DNA of 40,416 nt from an uncultured Oscillatoriales cyanobacterium (GTDB lineage: Bacteria; Cyanobacteriota; Cyanobacteriia; Cyanobacteriales; Microcoleaceae): NCBI GenBank assembly GCA_903893625.1, contig CAITND010000159.1, forward strand, positions 1 to 40,416, written 5' to 3'. Position numbers and translations under genes: made by a program. Below the pieces are notes generated by a model. It worked only from the letters and a program-made list of their open reading frames with translations, had not been told where the DNA came from and did no database searches. Shown piece by piece: positions 1-8,086 of the stretch. Positions within the stretch are counted from its first letter, which is position 1, and each line of letters opens with the position of its first letter.

Positions 1-2
1 AA

Positions 3-155
3 GCCTTGCGGATTTTGTCGTTAGGAACTAGCGATACTGCCAATCTGAGGGGATGTAAGTCATCTGGTAAAACTTCTGTTCTATCAGATGCTATCCCCGT
101 CGAAGTTGGAAGCCCACACTTACTCGTAGAGAAGTGTGGGTCGTTCACAATATAG
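3..155 (+). CDS. tnpB: C-terminal end of a TnpB-type IS200/IS605 protein (5' part outside window)
   Basis: An open frame enters from the left edge and stops at TAG 153-155, giving the last 50 residues, beginning ALRILSLGTSDTANLRG. Cyanobacterial TnpB proteins commonly end with an LGTS-type stretch followed by a low-complexity tail that runs through the element's right-end hairpin, which is what is seen here. TnpB is the RNA-guided nuclease of IS200/IS605 elements; its catalytic domain and zinc finger would lie upstream, outside the window, so activity cannot be judged. The tail overlaps hairpins at 61-90 and 113-140, the region that in this family also specifies the 3' end of the guide (omega/re) RNA. 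The assignment rests on a short tail only. Confidence 0.6.
   Translation, partial: ALRILSLGTSDTANLRGCKSSGKTSVLSDAIPVEVGSPHLLVEKCGSFTI
113..149 (+). mobile_element. Probable right end of an IS200/IS605-type element
   Basis: CCCACACTT (113-121) pairs perfectly with AAGTGTGGG (132-140) around a 10-nt loop, followed by TCGTTCAC. A strong subterminal hairpin just before the tip is the hallmark of IS200/IS605 right ends, which are processed as single strands and carry no inverted repeats. The exact tip cannot be fixed without an empty site; TTCAC at 145-149 is a guess. The element stops about 40 bp from the 3' end of the tRNA-Asp gene. Confidence 0.55.
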
Positions 156-188
156 AAGCTTGTTCTATGTTCCAAGGATTGTTAAGAA

Positions 189-262
189 CGGGACTGACGG
201 GGCTCGAACCCGCAACTTCCGCCGTGACAGGGCGGTGCTCTAACCAATTGAACTACAGTCCC
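189..262 (-). tRNA. tRNA-Asp (GUC)
   Basis: The reverse strand folds as a full cloverleaf of 74 nt. The acceptor GGGACTG pairs with CAGTCCC and the discriminator is G. The D arm contains GGTTAGAG. The anticodon stem CCGCC/GGCGG encloses loop CTGTCAC with anticodon GTC, and the T arm is GCGGG-TTCGAGC-CCCGT. No CCA is encoded, which is common in cyanobacteria. It stands alone, with no neighbouring tRNA genes. Confidence 0.97.
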
Positions 263-508
263 TTGCTGTCGTTCTGTTTTTTTGCGACAATTTTTATTAT
301 TGCTGCTTTTTTTAAATTTGTCAATAGGGGTGAGCAAATTTTTTTTAGAGTCGGGAATAGGCAATAGCCAATCTTGCTATAGACAATAGAAGGAAAAACA
401 TTTCATCATCTAGGTTGGCTGTATTAGTCTATGTCAATCACCGGATTTCAGCAACTTGCTATAGGGGTGTGGGTTAGACTGAAGAAAATGAATCAGGAGT
501 GATCAGGG

Positions 509-1435
509 GTGAATCTAGGGGTTAAGGAATTAGACCGATTAAGTCAGAAACAACTGGAAACTTGGGTGAAGCAGGCACAACGGCATAGTTTATTAGGTCA
601 ATTACCCACTTACATCCCCCAATTAGCGCAGGTGAACTCCCAAGAGTTTGTGGTACAAATCCTGACCCTGGGAGGAAAATCTTACCTTGCTGGCGATACC
701 AAATTATCCTTTCCCCTGATGAGTGTGATTAAGCCATTTTTATTATTCAACCGACTGGTGGAATTGGGAGAGGATAAAGTTTTCCAGCGAGTGGGTGTTC
801 AACCCTCCGATCAACCTTTCAATTCCCTGGAACAATTGCAAACCGATCACGGATGGCCGCGTAACCCCATGCTGAACAGTGGGGCGATGACCCTTGCTGC
901 ATTACTTCCTGGACAGGATGCTGATTCTCGCTGTCACTATCTCTGCTCCTGGTTAAATCAATACGCCAATTGTCAGTTATTTTTAGATCAAGATATTCTG
1001 GAGTCCGTGCGTTCGGTTCCCAATCCCAAAAACCAAACCCTGATTTCCACACTCTTAGCTTCTGGTTATGTGGATGATCCCGATTTAACTTTAGACACTT
1101 ATAACCAAATCTGTTGTCTATCAGCCACTATTTTAGATTTAGCTCAATTGGGTCTATTATTAGTGCAACCGACTGATCCCCAGTGGCAAGTTTTTGGTCA
1201 CATTGTCAAAGCCTTAATGATGACTTGTGGATTATATGAAACATCAGGACAGTTTGCGGTAAAAGTCGGGGTTCCCACTAAATCGGGGGTCAGTGGGGCA
1301 GTATTATCGATTATTCCGCAACAAGGGGCGATCGCTTGTTACAGTCCCTCCCTCGATCCCGAAGGAAATTCTCTGGGTAGTTTATTCTTGATTGAGAAAA
1401 TAGCTAAAACTCTAAATTTAAGTGTATTTAATTAA
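509..1435 (+). CDS. glsA: Glutaminase A
   Basis: A 308-aa protein, the normal length for the serine-type glutaminase family that hydrolyses L-glutamine to glutamate and ammonia in the cytoplasm. It has the beta-lactamase-like fold signatures: the SxxK pair S72-V-I-K75 that holds the nucleophile, N123-S-G-A126, and a C-terminal KSGVSG motif. The start is GTG 509. It is chosen because an in-frame stop lies at 500-502 and AGGAG sits at 495-499 with 9-nt spacing; the upstream ATG at 488 runs straight into a stop. It is transcribed alone. Its 3' side abuts short repeats shared with the convergent gene. Confidence 0.9.
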   Translation: MNLGVKELDRLSQKQLETWVKQAQRHSLLGQLPTYIPQLAQVNSQEFVVQILTLGGKSYLAGDTKLSFPLMSVIKPFLLFNRLVELGEDKVFQRVGVQPSDQPFNSLEQLQTDHGWPRNPMLNSGAMTLAALLPGQDADSRCHYLCSWLNQYANCQLFLDQDILESVRSVPNPKNQTLISTLLASGYVDDPDLTLDTYNQICCLSATILDLAQLGLLLVQPTDPQWQVFGHIVKALMMTCGLYETSGQFAVKVGVPTKSGVSGAVLSIIPQQGAIACYSPSLDPEGNSLGSLFLIEKIAKTLNLSVFN

Positions 1436-1439
1436 ATTA

Positions 1440-1512
1440 GGTAATAGATAATAGGTAATAGGAAAAATAGTATTCCCCATTCCCTATTCCCCATTCCCTA
1501 TTCCCCATTCCC
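1440..1512. repeat. Heptamer-type simple repeat between convergent genes
   Basis: AATAGGT/AATAGAT-like units are followed by alternating TTCCCCA and TTCCCTA heptamers. The array crosses the stop codon of the convergent FAD oxidoreductase gene (stop complement at 1498-1500) and encodes that protein's last residues. Confidence 0.8.
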
Positions 1513-2625
1513 AACCGTCAACATCCCTCTAATTTCATCAGCCGTTGCTGGAGCTAATAAAATACCATTGCGATAATGTCCAGTGGCTAATAAAATATTT
1601 TTACACCCGGGTAAATTTCCAATCACAGGGGCAGGAATTCCGTCAGGACGGGGACGTAACCCTGACCATTGTTTAATCAGAGTTGCTTTTTCCAAAGCTG
1701 GACAAATAGCGATCGCACCTTTTAATACTAAATCCAATTGTTCAGAATTAGCTAAAATCTCATCCCCATGTTCAGGAAATTCAACCGTTGCTCCTATCCA
1801 ATATTCTGCATTTCCTAACGGCACAATATGAACATCATTTCCCGTAATTACAGGTTCTAATCCTAAATTTCCCAAAGGTTCAAGACAACGAACTTGCACC
1901 GCCTGTCCTAACACCGGACGAATATTAATCGGTTTTTTATTATTAATTTCTGTAGCAATTTGAGAAATTAATGGTGTTGTTCCTAGCCCCGCAGAAACGA
2001 CAACCCAATCAACATTTAACTCTCCTGTACTGGTTTTAACTCGTTGACAAACTTGTTGATCCTCTGCGGTTTTTACTGTTTCTAAAGACTCTACTTTTAC
2101 GCCAAATTCAAACGTCACACCCCGACCTTGAGCCGCCTCGACTAATGCTAATGTTAATTCCGTTGGATCAAGTTGTCGATCCTGGGGAGAATACACCGCA
2201 CCCACCACATTTTTAGTGTTAATCTGAGGATATTGAGTTTTAACTTGTTCTTGATTTAACCATTGCAATTCTAACCCTTGAGAACGGCGTAAATTAATTA
2301 AATTTTGCCATTTTTCTAATTCATCTTCGGCATAACATAATAATAAAATTCCTTGACGATTAAAAGGAATCTTTCGACCTGTAATTTCTTCTAATTCAGG
2401 AATTAAACTCTCATAACGCTGCATACTCAACTGTCGCAGTCGCCACGCTCGTCCCTTTGTTTTTTGACTAATAATTCCCATTAACACCCCTAACGCTGCT
2501 CCCGTTGAAGCTTGAGCCGGAGAATTTTGCTCAATAACAGTAATTTTTAAATCGGGAATTTGGGCGAGTTCATAAGCAATTGTTGCCCCAACAATACCAC
2601 AACCAATAATAACAAGATGATTCAT
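1498..2625 (-). CDS. thiO: FAD-dependent glycine oxidase-like protein (ThiO/DadA family)
   Basis: A 375-aa FAD oxidoreductase of the DAO fold. The N-terminal Rossmann motif G8-C-G10-I-V-G13 binds the ADP part of FAD, and the C-terminal half carries the [15 protein letters not shown] and [11 protein letters not shown] motifs typical of ThiO glycine oxidase. ThiO oxidises glycine to iminoglycine for the thiazole part of thiamin. In many cyanobacteria thiO is fused to thiG; here it stands alone with no thiamin gene nearby, so it could be a paralogue acting on another amino acid. Its last codons (VGNGE) are written in a heptamer repeat, so the original C-terminus may have been replaced. No TM segment is seen; it is likely cytoplasmic. 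Confidence 0.8.
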   Translation of the reverse strand: MNHLVIIGCGIVGATIAYELAQIPDLKITVIEQNSPAQASTGAALGVLMGIISQKTKGRAWRLRQLSMQRYESLIPELEEITGRKIPFNRQGILLLCYAEDELEKWQNLINLRRSQGLELQWLNQEQVKTQYPQINTKNVVGAVYSPQDRQLDPTELTLALVEAAQGRGVTFEFGVKVESLETVKTAEDQQVCQRVKTSTGELNVDWVVVSAGLGTTPLISQIATEINNKKPINIRPVLGQAVQVRCLEPLGNLGLEPVITGNDVHIVPLGNAEYWIGATVEFPEHGDEILANSEQLDLVLKGAIAICPALEKATLIKQWSGLRPRPDGIPAPVIGNLPGCKNILLATGHYRNGILLAPATADEIRGMLTVGNGE

Positions 2626-2640
2626 AAAAAAATGTTTAAT

Positions 2641-2797
2641 AATTACGAATTGGGAATTACGAATTACGAATTACGAATTACGAATTACGAATTACGAATT
2701 GGGAATTGGGAATTGGGAATTGGGAATTGGGAATTGGGAATTACGAATTGGGAATTGGGAATTGGGAATTGGGAATTGGGAATTGGGAATTGGGAAT
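2641..2797. repeat. Heptanucleotide tandem array (GAATTAC / GAATTGG units)
   Basis: About 22 tandem 7-bp units of two kinds, GAATTAC and GAATTGG, occur in blocks upstream of the thiO-like gene. Such STRR-like arrays are a known feature of filamentous cyanobacteria. The open frame running through it is a by-product of the 7-bp periodicity. With the palindrome at 2853-2884 it fills most of the 379-bp gap 2626-3004, in which I see no gene. Confidence 0.9.
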
Positions 2798-2852
2798 AGT
2801 CACCCCTCCAGGTCAATTATTATTAAAAAAATCTTTCAGGATTTCATATAAT

Positions 2853-2884
2853 TTGTAGAGACGTGAAATTTCACGTCTCTACAA
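2853..2884. repeat. Perfect 32-bp palindrome of the GTAGAGACGT family
   Basis: TTGTAGAGACGTGAAA is followed directly by its exact reverse complement. A related palindrome sharing GTAGAGACG lies at 29641-29681. Dispersed GTAG-type palindromes are common between cyanobacterial genes. It has no poly-T tail, so it is not an obvious terminator. Confidence 0.85.
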
Positions 2885-3004
2885 CCCCAAATTAATTGCG
2901 AGTTCAACTAAGCTTTGTTAAGCGTTAGGAACTAAAAAACACAACAGTCCCCAATTTATTCCGATTAGGGATTTTACTATTGTTACAGATTAGGGGACAT
3001 CTGG

Positions 3005-3676
3005 CTAACTTCTGGCTTTAAAATCTTTGAATTTCGTCTGAAATTCGTACATCAACCGATTAACATTGTTCGTCTCGCTGGGAACAATATTATATTCCCA
3101 TTTCCTTTTACGACTCGCTAGGAGTTTTGCTACTGAATTAGAAGCACTATTAGAAACGAAATAACAATCCCCTGATACCCTTAATTCTGAAGAAAAGGCG
3201 ATAAAAGCTTGAGCAAATTCTAAACGTAATTCCGAGGCATAATGTTGACAATCTATAGCCAAGAAAATTCGAGAGGCGCGAGGTTCGCGTTGATTAGTGC
3301 GACAACTATCCGCTTCCATTTTATAGAGAACACAAACATCACTATCATATAATACTCTTAAACGACCATGAATTTTAACTCCTAAATGAATTTCTAACGG
3401 TGGTTTTTGTTCAAATTCAATCACAGCATGGGTATAGGGTTGGGTGAGATCATAAATTTGTCCAGCCCGTCTGCGAAATACTAAGGTTTCAGGATTTCGT
3501 TTCAAAACATCTTTATAATAAACCAAAGCTCCTTCATTGCGGGCTGCTTTCACAATAATATTGAAAATGTAGAATTTAAACCAATCCTCAAAATCTCTAG
3601 CGGTTTTGAGGTCAGGATTTAAACTTTGTTTTAACTGTTGATTGATATTATCCAGTAAAGCAGTATTAATCGACAT
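3005..3676 (-). CDS. Unrecognised protein with a possible PD-(D/E)XK nuclease-like core
   Basis: A 223-aa soluble protein without signal peptide or TM segment. The central block holds E95-I-H, then D113 in a hydrophobic strand (SDVCVLYK), then AID142-C-Q144-HY followed by an amphipathic helix. The order E...D...(D/E)xQ/K after beta strands is what PD-(D/E)XK nucleases show, with Q in place of the usual lysine. This is inference from pattern only. The gene overlaps the upstream 146-aa gene by 11 nt (ATGTCGATTAA), so the two are translationally coupled. A phage-defence or DNA-processing role is possible but not shown. Confidence 0.6.
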   Translation of the reverse strand: MSINTALLDNINQQLKQSLNPDLKTARDFEDWFKFYIFNIIVKAARNEGALVYYKDVLKRNPETLVFRRRAGQIYDLTQPYTHAVIEFEQKPPLEIHLGVKIHGRLRVLYDSDVCVLYKMEADSCRTNQREPRASRIFLAIDCQHYASELRLEFAQAFIAFSSELRVSGDCYFVSNSASNSVAKLLASRKRKWEYNIVPSETNNVNRLMYEFQTKFKDFKARS

Positions 3677-4106
3677 TGGTTTCCATCTCCTGACGTAATT
3701 GTTCTAACAATTTTTTTAATTCTTGGCTGTGTTGTTTTCGGCTATTAACGGATTCAATACTATATTTAAACAGTTGACCTTCGACCTCTACTGATGAGGT
3801 AAATCGAACTTCAGGTTTTAAATCACAATTCTGGGCTTCATGGCTGAAAATATCCATAATTTCCGTTTCGATTTCTCCGGTATTAATTACCGATTTCTCA
3901 ATAGCCTTAATTAAAAGTAACAGTTGTTCTTGGGGTGTATAATAATTTAACTTTAAATCAGGAGATTTCCGACCGGATACCAGTTCTTCAATGGTTTTTC
4001 CCGCGCTAATTACATCGGCAACTTGTTCAGTTACCCACCCCAATTTTACAGCATTTAGCATCTCTATCAGCGCGTTATAAACGGCTGAACAATCCTGTTC
4101 ATTCAT
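3666..4106 (-). CDS. Unrecognised 146-aa partner protein upstream of the nuclease-like gene
   Basis: A 146-aa acidic, mainly helical protein with no TM segment and no motif I recognise. The C-terminal third (about residues 115-146, with LKKLLEQLRQEMET) looks like an amphipathic coiled coil that could mediate dimerisation or partner binding. It is the first gene of a two-gene unit whose stop codon overlaps the start of the 223-aa gene. Such tight coupling usually means subunits of one complex or an effector with its regulator. A HIP1 site (GCGATCGC) lies just upstream near 4151. Confidence 0.6.
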   Translation of the reverse strand: MNEQDCSAVYNALIEMLNAVKLGWVTEQVADVISAGKTIEELVSGRKSPDLKLNYYTPQEQLLLLIKAIEKSVINTGEIETEIMDIFSHEAQNCDLKPEVRFTSSVEVEGQLFKYSIESVNSRKQHSQELKKLLEQLRQEMETNVD

Positions 4107-4241
4107 GACGTTTATTTTCTTAACTTTAACCGATGAGCCTCAACACTGTGCGATCGCTCACCTACTTCTATTCTAACAATTTTTGGGAAAAATGACTTAA
4201 TAATCAACTTTTCTTCAGAAAGAACCACAGACCGCTAACCG

Positions 4242-4267
4242 TAGGGGCGAGGTCTCCTCGCCCTTAC
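4242..4267. repeat. GC-rich palindrome downstream of ilvN
   Basis: GGGCGAGG (4245-4252) pairs with CCTCGCCC (4256-4263) around loop TCT, flanked by GTA/TAC. It lies about 20 nt past the ilvN stop on the minus strand. It has no U-tract, so it is better seen as a dispersed GTAGGGGCGAGG-type palindrome that may also stabilise the ilvN 3' end. Confidence 0.7.
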
Positions 4268-4283
4268 CCTGAACAGGTGAAGC

Positions 4284-4814
4284 TTAAAATCGAGCTTCAA
4301 CAGAAGCTTGACTTTTGAGGAATTCCGTATTAACGCCCGACTCCCGCACCAAGACAATTTTACCCGTGCGGGCAATTTCCCGAATCCCAAAGCGACCTAA
4401 GACTTGGATAATGGCCACCATTTTTCCGGGGTCGCCTACAACTTCGATGGTGAGGGAATCATCCCCAATATCAACAACTCGCGCCCGGAAAATTTGCGCC
4501 AACTCAATAATTTCTGAGCGAGTAGCACTGCTATTGTAATTCACCTTCAATAGCATCAACTCCCGTTCTACACAGGGAACTTCGGTAATATCCTGGACTT
4601 TGAGAACATTGATCAGTTTGTAGAGTTGTTTAGTCAACTGTTCAATAATCTGGTCATCCCCTGGAACAACCATCGTAATCCGAGAAATACCAGACTGTTC
4701 AGCAGGGCCTACAGCTAAACTCTCGATATTGAACCCTCGACGTGCAAACAAACCTGCAATTCGCGTCAGGACTCCCGCTTCATCTTCTACCAGAACAGAT
4801 AGGGTGTGTTTCAT
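4284..4814 (-). CDS. ilvN: Acetolactate synthase small (regulatory) subunit
   Basis: A 176-aa protein, the standard length for IlvN/IlvH. It begins with an ACT domain (about residues 2-78, [19 protein letters not shown]), where valine binds to give feedback inhibition, and continues with the conserved C-terminal domain (about 80-165, ELMLLKVNY to IREIARTGK). It activates the catalytic IlvB subunit in the first common step of branched-chain amino acid synthesis. The large-subunit gene is not in the window, which is usual for cyanobacteria. It is monocistronic, with a palindrome just past its stop. Confidence 0.95.
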   Translation of the reverse strand: MKHTLSVLVEDEAGVLTRIAGLFARRGFNIESLAVGPAEQSGISRITMVVPGDDQIIEQLTKQLYKLINVLKVQDITEVPCVERELMLLKVNYNSSATRSEIIELAQIFRARVVDIGDDSLTIEVVGDPGKMVAIIQVLGRFGIREIARTGKIVLVRESGVNTEFLKSQASVEARF

Positions 4815-4897
4815 ATTTCTACAAAGTTAATGTGGGACTAAGCTGCCCACTTAAAACTAACTATATTAATCATCAATTGTACAGGACTCCAGAGCAA

Positions 4898-4985
4898 CAT
4901 TCCCCATCACCCATTCCCCATCACCCATTCGTAATTCGTAATTCGTAATTCCCCATTCGTAATTCGTAATTCGTAATTCGTAATT
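4898..4985. repeat. Heptamer repeat array upstream of crtH
   Basis: CATTCCC/CATCACC-type units change into a run of TAATTCG heptamers, the reverse complement of the GAATTAC units at 2641-2797 in another phase. It occupies the ilvN-crtH divergent intergenic region and ends about 65 bp before the crtH start, so it could affect promoter spacing. Confidence 0.85.
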
Positions 4986-5050
4986 TCAACTGATTTGGGC
5001 GTAAGACGCTACACTGTAAAGTCAGGAAATGCTTAAGAGAGTTGACAGTC

Positions 5051-6607
5051 ATGCCTGCTTCTAACCCATCCCAGTCTTTTGCTGAATTTAGTTCTGACTC
5101 AGATCAGGAATTTGACGTGATTGTCATTGGTTCTGGCATTGGAGGACTGGTGACTGCGACCCAATTAGCTGCGAAGGGTGCTAAAGTTCTGGTTTTGGAA
5201 AGCTATATCATCCCCGGTGGAAGTGCGGGATACTTTGAACGAGACGGATATCGATTTGACGTCGGTGCATCGATGATTTTTGGATTTGGGGATAAAGGAA
5301 CCACGAACCTCCTAACCCGTGCTTTACAAGCGGTAAACGTGACCTTAGAAACAATTCCCGATCCGGTTCAAATTCACTATCATCTTCCCCAAGATCTAAA
5401 ATTACGGGTTCATCGGGATTATGAGAAATTTTTGCAAGAATTGATTACCCGCTTCCCCCATGAACAAAAAGGGATTCGTCAATTTTATGATCAATGCTGG
5501 AAAGTCTTTAACTACCTGAACTCAATGGAGTTGCTGTCTTTGGAAGAACCCCGTTACTTGATGCGGGTCTTTTTCCAAAAACCAGGATCATGTTTAGGGT
5601 TAGTGCAGTATCTCCCCCAAAACGTCGGGGATATTGCCAAACGTTATATTACTGATCCCGAACTTTTAAAGTTTATCGATATTGAATGTTACTGCTGGTC
5701 AGTGGTTCCGGCGGATTTAACTCCGATGATAAACGCCGGAATGGTGTTTTCTGATCGACACTATGGGGGAATTAATTATCCCAAAGGAGGAGTCGGTCAA
5801 ATTGCCATAAAATTAGTCGAAGGATTAGAAAAATTTGGGGGACAAATTCAATATAAAGCCAAAGTTAAACAAATTGTATTAGAAAACGGACGTGCTGTGG
5901 GAGTAGAACTCGTTGATGGCCGAGTTTATCGAGGAAAACGCATCGTTTCTAATGCCACCCGTTGGGATACTTTTGGTAAGTTAATCCCGCCTGAATATAT
6001 GCCCAGGGCTGAACAAAAGGCTGAACAAAAATGGCGAGAACGTTATCAAAAATCCCCTAGTTTCTTGAGTTTACATTTAGGAGTAAAAGCCTCGGTATTC
6101 CCACCCGAAACGGATTGTCACCATATTATTGTGGAAAATTGGGATAAAATGGAAGAACCCGAAGGCACGATTTTTGTGTCGATTCCCACTTTATTAGATC
6201 CGAGTTTAGCTCCTGACGGGTATCATATTGTTCATGCTTTTACCCCCAGTTGGATTGAGGATTGGGAAAAATTACCGGAATCAGAATATGAAGCCAAAAA
6301 AGAAGCAGCAGCAGGCAGAATTATTGACCAATTAGAAATACTTTTTCCAGGGTTAGATGCCGGGTTGGATTATATGGAAGTCGGAACCGCGCGATCGCAT
6401 CGTCGCTTCTTGAACCGACAGGATGGAACTTATGGCCCCATTCCGGCTTATAAATTAAAAGGACTCCTGGGAATGCCCTTTAACCGCACGTCTATCCGAG
6501 GCTTATATTGTGTCGGTGATAGTACGTTTCCCGGCCAAGGATTAAACGCTGTCGCCTTCTCCGGCTTCGCCTGCGCCCATCGGGTAGCCGTTGATTTAGG
6601 ACTTTAA
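5051..6607 (+). CDS. crtH: Carotenoid (prolycopene) isomerase
   Basis: A 518-aa FAD/NAD-dependent protein of the CrtI superfamily. It has the dinucleotide-binding motif [10 protein letters not shown] near the N-terminus and the C-terminal [22 protein letters not shown] block that marks CRTISO/CrtH over ordinary phytoene desaturases. It isomerises poly-cis carotenes to all-trans lycopene at the thylakoid or plasma membrane. The ATG at 5051 is preferred: an in-frame TTG three codons earlier (5042) would place the GAGAG ribosome site too close, whereas it sits about 10 nt before the ATG. Conservation continues to the last residue and the gene looks intact. It is transcribed alone. Confidence 0.93.
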   Translation: MPASNPSQSFAEFSSDSDQEFDVIVIGSGIGGLVTATQLAAKGAKVLVLESYIIPGGSAGYFERDGYRFDVGASMIFGFGDKGTTNLLTRALQAVNVTLETIPDPVQIHYHLPQDLKLRVHRDYEKFLQELITRFPHEQKGIRQFYDQCWKVFNYLNSMELLSLEEPRYLMRVFFQKPGSCLGLVQYLPQNVGDIAKRYITDPELLKFIDIECYCWSVVPADLTPMINAGMVFSDRHYGGINYPKGGVGQIAIKLVEGLEKFGGQIQYKAKVKQIVLENGRAVGVELVDGRVYRGKRIVSNATRWDTFGKLIPPEYMPRAEQKAEQKWRERYQKSPSFLSLHLGVKASVFPPETDCHHIIVENWDKMEEPEGTIFVSIPTLLDPSLAPDGYHIVHAFTPSWIEDWEKLPESEYEAKKEAAAGRIIDQLEILFPGLDAGLDYMEVGTARSHRRFLNRQDGTYGPIPAYKLKGLLGMPFNRTSIRGLYCVGDSTFPGQGLNAVAFSGFACAHRVAVDLGL

Positions 6608-6634
6608 GGGCATGGGGACAGCCTCCCCTGTCTG

Positions 6635-7219
6635 CTAATTTTTATAAATTTGATTGATTAACCACAGGGCGCCTGCAACCCCGACGAAGTGAGCAACAAT
6701 CGTGTGGGTATTCGCCAGAACGACGAAAAAATCAACGGGTTGGATAAAATCTTGCAGGTTGACAGAGGAGGCTAAAAAACCACGAGGTTGAGAGATGGCT
6801 TTTGCTAATAAAATTCCGTTGATGGCTTCGGAAGCGATTAATGTCACCGCCATTCCGCTTAAGTTACTCGTCAAGCCGAGGCGAATTTGTTTCATGGTTT
6901 CTGCACGACTGGGGCGGGCCATTCCCGGTGCTTTCAGTCTGCGGGCCAAACGAGTGTAACGGAAGGCTTGAAAAATACTAAACCCTAAAATACCCAGTCC
7001 AATTAAGGCAAAGACTAAACCTCCGCCCATTCCGGGTGTCGCGCCCGGTTTTGCGGCTGTTCCTGGACTCAAAACCACAATCGCAAATAACTGAATAATC
7101 GCAGAAACAACGGCTAAAACTAGCTGTGTCCAAAAGCAAACCCAGCCTGTGGTACGAAGGGCAAAAGCAACCCGTTGAACGGAATTAGGAGGGGGTGAGG
7201 AGTCGGATGGATAGGACAT
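6635..7219 (-). CDS. DUF3611 family membrane protein
   Basis: A 194-aa polytopic membrane protein with about four hydrophobic helices (near residues 25-50, 68-88, 118-140 and 162-190). The N-terminal RVAFALRTTGWVCFWTQLVL and central ARRLKAPGMARPSRAETM blocks match the DUF3611 family, shared by cyanobacteria and plant chloroplasts. Its function is not established. It is convergent with crtH (27-bp gap) and divergent from the hlip gene with a 60-bp shared promoter region, which suggests light- or stress-linked expression (inference). Confidence 0.85.
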   Translation of the reverse strand: MSYPSDSSPPPNSVQRVAFALRTTGWVCFWTQLVLAVVSAIIQLFAIVVLSPGTAAKPGATPGMGGGLVFALIGLGILGFSIFQAFRYTRLARRLKAPGMARPSRAETMKQIRLGLTSNLSGMAVTLIASEAINGILLAKAISQPRGFLASSVNLQDFIQPVDFFVVLANTHTIVAHFVGVAGALWLINQIYKN

Positions 7220-7279
7220 TGTTTATACAATCAGGGGTAAAATTGTAATTAAGGCGCATAAAACCCAAGGAATCCAAGT

Positions 7280-7450
7280 ATGAACCAACCACAACCGACA
7301 ACAACCCCCAACCTGAATGAACCCAAATTTGGATTCAATCAATATTCTGAACGGTTAAACGGTCGAGCCGCCATGATTGGTTTTTTGATCACCTTGGCAA
7401 TTGAGTATTTTAGTGGACAGGGTTTGTTATCCTGGCTGGGGTTGAATTAA
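7280..7450 (+). CDS. hlip: High-light-inducible protein (one-helix, CAB-like)
   Basis: A 56-aa protein of normal Hlip length. The ERLNGRAAMIGF segment (residues 24-35) carries the conserved ExxNGRxAMIG chlorophyll-binding motif, with the Glu, Asn and Arg that bind chlorophyll and pair helices. A single TM helix extends to about residue 44 and is preceded by a polar, Pro/Thr-rich N-terminus. Hlips sit in thylakoids, bind chlorophyll and carotenoid, and quench energy during photosystem assembly under high light. The ATG is the only start that keeps the whole domain. It lies divergent to the DUF3611 gene. A hairpin resembling an IS200/IS605 end follows about 20 bp after the stop. Confidence 0.93.
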   Translation: MNQPQPTTTPNLNEPKFGFNQYSERLNGRAAMIGFLITLAIEYFSGQGLLSWLGLN

Positions 7451-7462
7451 TTTTAGCTTAAC

Positions 7463-7502
7463 TGCGGGAATCCCCACGCCTTCAGGCTGGGGAGTATGTC
7501 AA
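7463..7502 (+). mobile_element. Hairpin resembling an IS200/IS605 right end (possible remnant)
   Basis: TCCCCACGCC (7471-7480) pairs, with one bulge, with GGCTGGGGA (7485-7493), followed by GTATGTCAA. A GC-rich hairpin followed by a short TCAA-type tip resembles right ends of IS200/IS605 elements in cyanobacteria. No tnpA or tnpB remnant is visible beside it. It could also act as the hlip terminator, although there is no poly-T. Confidence 0.35.
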
Positions 7503-7651
7503 AACTGACTCAGCCGGAGGGTAAAATGCAGCAAAAGTCTGGAGATTGAGTTAAATTGGAATTAGAAAAAGATTGGATCATGATGCTATCGGCTCTAGCT
7601 CCGAAAGATTGTACTAATGTTAACAATATTAAAATTTAGAGTAAAACTGTG

Positions 7652-7954
7652 ATGAATGCTTTATGGCCGCGTGTTCTCAAGTCTGCGTATCGTCGAGAAC
7701 CCATTGTTAGTTTTGTCGTAACGGTTGGAACCGTAGATGCTGTTATTGGTGGGGTGAGTTCAAGTTTATCGTTATTAAGTTTTGGACTTTCTACCGTTGG
7801 GGTAATACTGGTTTTGCGTTGGTGGATGTGGCAACGGTCTAAAATCCAACAGCCTGAAACGGCGCCGGAATATTCTCTCCCGCCGAGTTCTTCCCGACCT
7901 CCTCTGCCTAAATTAACAACAGATAAACATCGTTCTCCCTATTCAGGGCATTGA
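7652..7954 (+). CDS. Small hypothetical membrane protein
   Basis: A 100-aa protein starting at ATG 7652; a GTG directly before it (7649) is an alternative. A hydrophobic stretch at about residues 20-55 fits one or two TM helices. It is followed by a basic RWWMWQRSK turn and a proline/serine-rich hydrophilic tail. The pattern resembles small hypothetical proteins in other cyanobacteria, but I do not recognise a family with a function. The upstream 200 bp contains no other gene. Confidence 0.6.
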   Translation: MNALWPRVLKSAYRREPIVSFVVTVGTVDAVIGGVSSSLSLLSFGLSTVGVILVLRWWMWQRSKIQQPETAPEYSLPPSSSRPPLPKLTTDKHRSPYSGH

Positions 7955-7972
7955 AACTCAGGATCACGGAAT

Positions 7973-8086
7973 ATGGATGCTTTAAAAAGCGAGTTACAAC
8001 AGTTACTCAACCATTGGCAAGATCATCCATCAAAGCACCAACAGAATACCACAATCTGTCCTAATATTCAAGGGGAATCCCCATAA
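7973..8086 (+). CDS. Possible 37-aa small protein
   Basis: ATG 7973 opens a 37-codon frame beginning MDALKSELQQLLNHW, an amphipathic start typical of a helix, with AGGA about 10 nt upstream. It stops at 8086 immediately before the hairpin 8094-8119, which could end the transcript on this strand too. It may be the stump of a longer gene. Confidence 0.25.
   Translation: MDALKSELQQLLNHWQDHPSKHQQNTTICPNIQGESP

Noticed and set aside
134-367. 77-aa ORF across the tRNA-Asp gene
   Set aside because: It reads antisense through the tRNA and AT-rich flank; no coding signature.
2641-2797. CRISPR-like array
   Set aside because: The units are contiguous 7-mers with no spacers and there are no cas genes in the window; this is a heptamer array.
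2560-2799. 79-aa plus-strand ORF with NYEL/NWEL repeats
   Set aside because: It arises from the 7-bp repeat periodicity and overlaps the start of the thiO-like gene on the other strand; it has no ribosome site.
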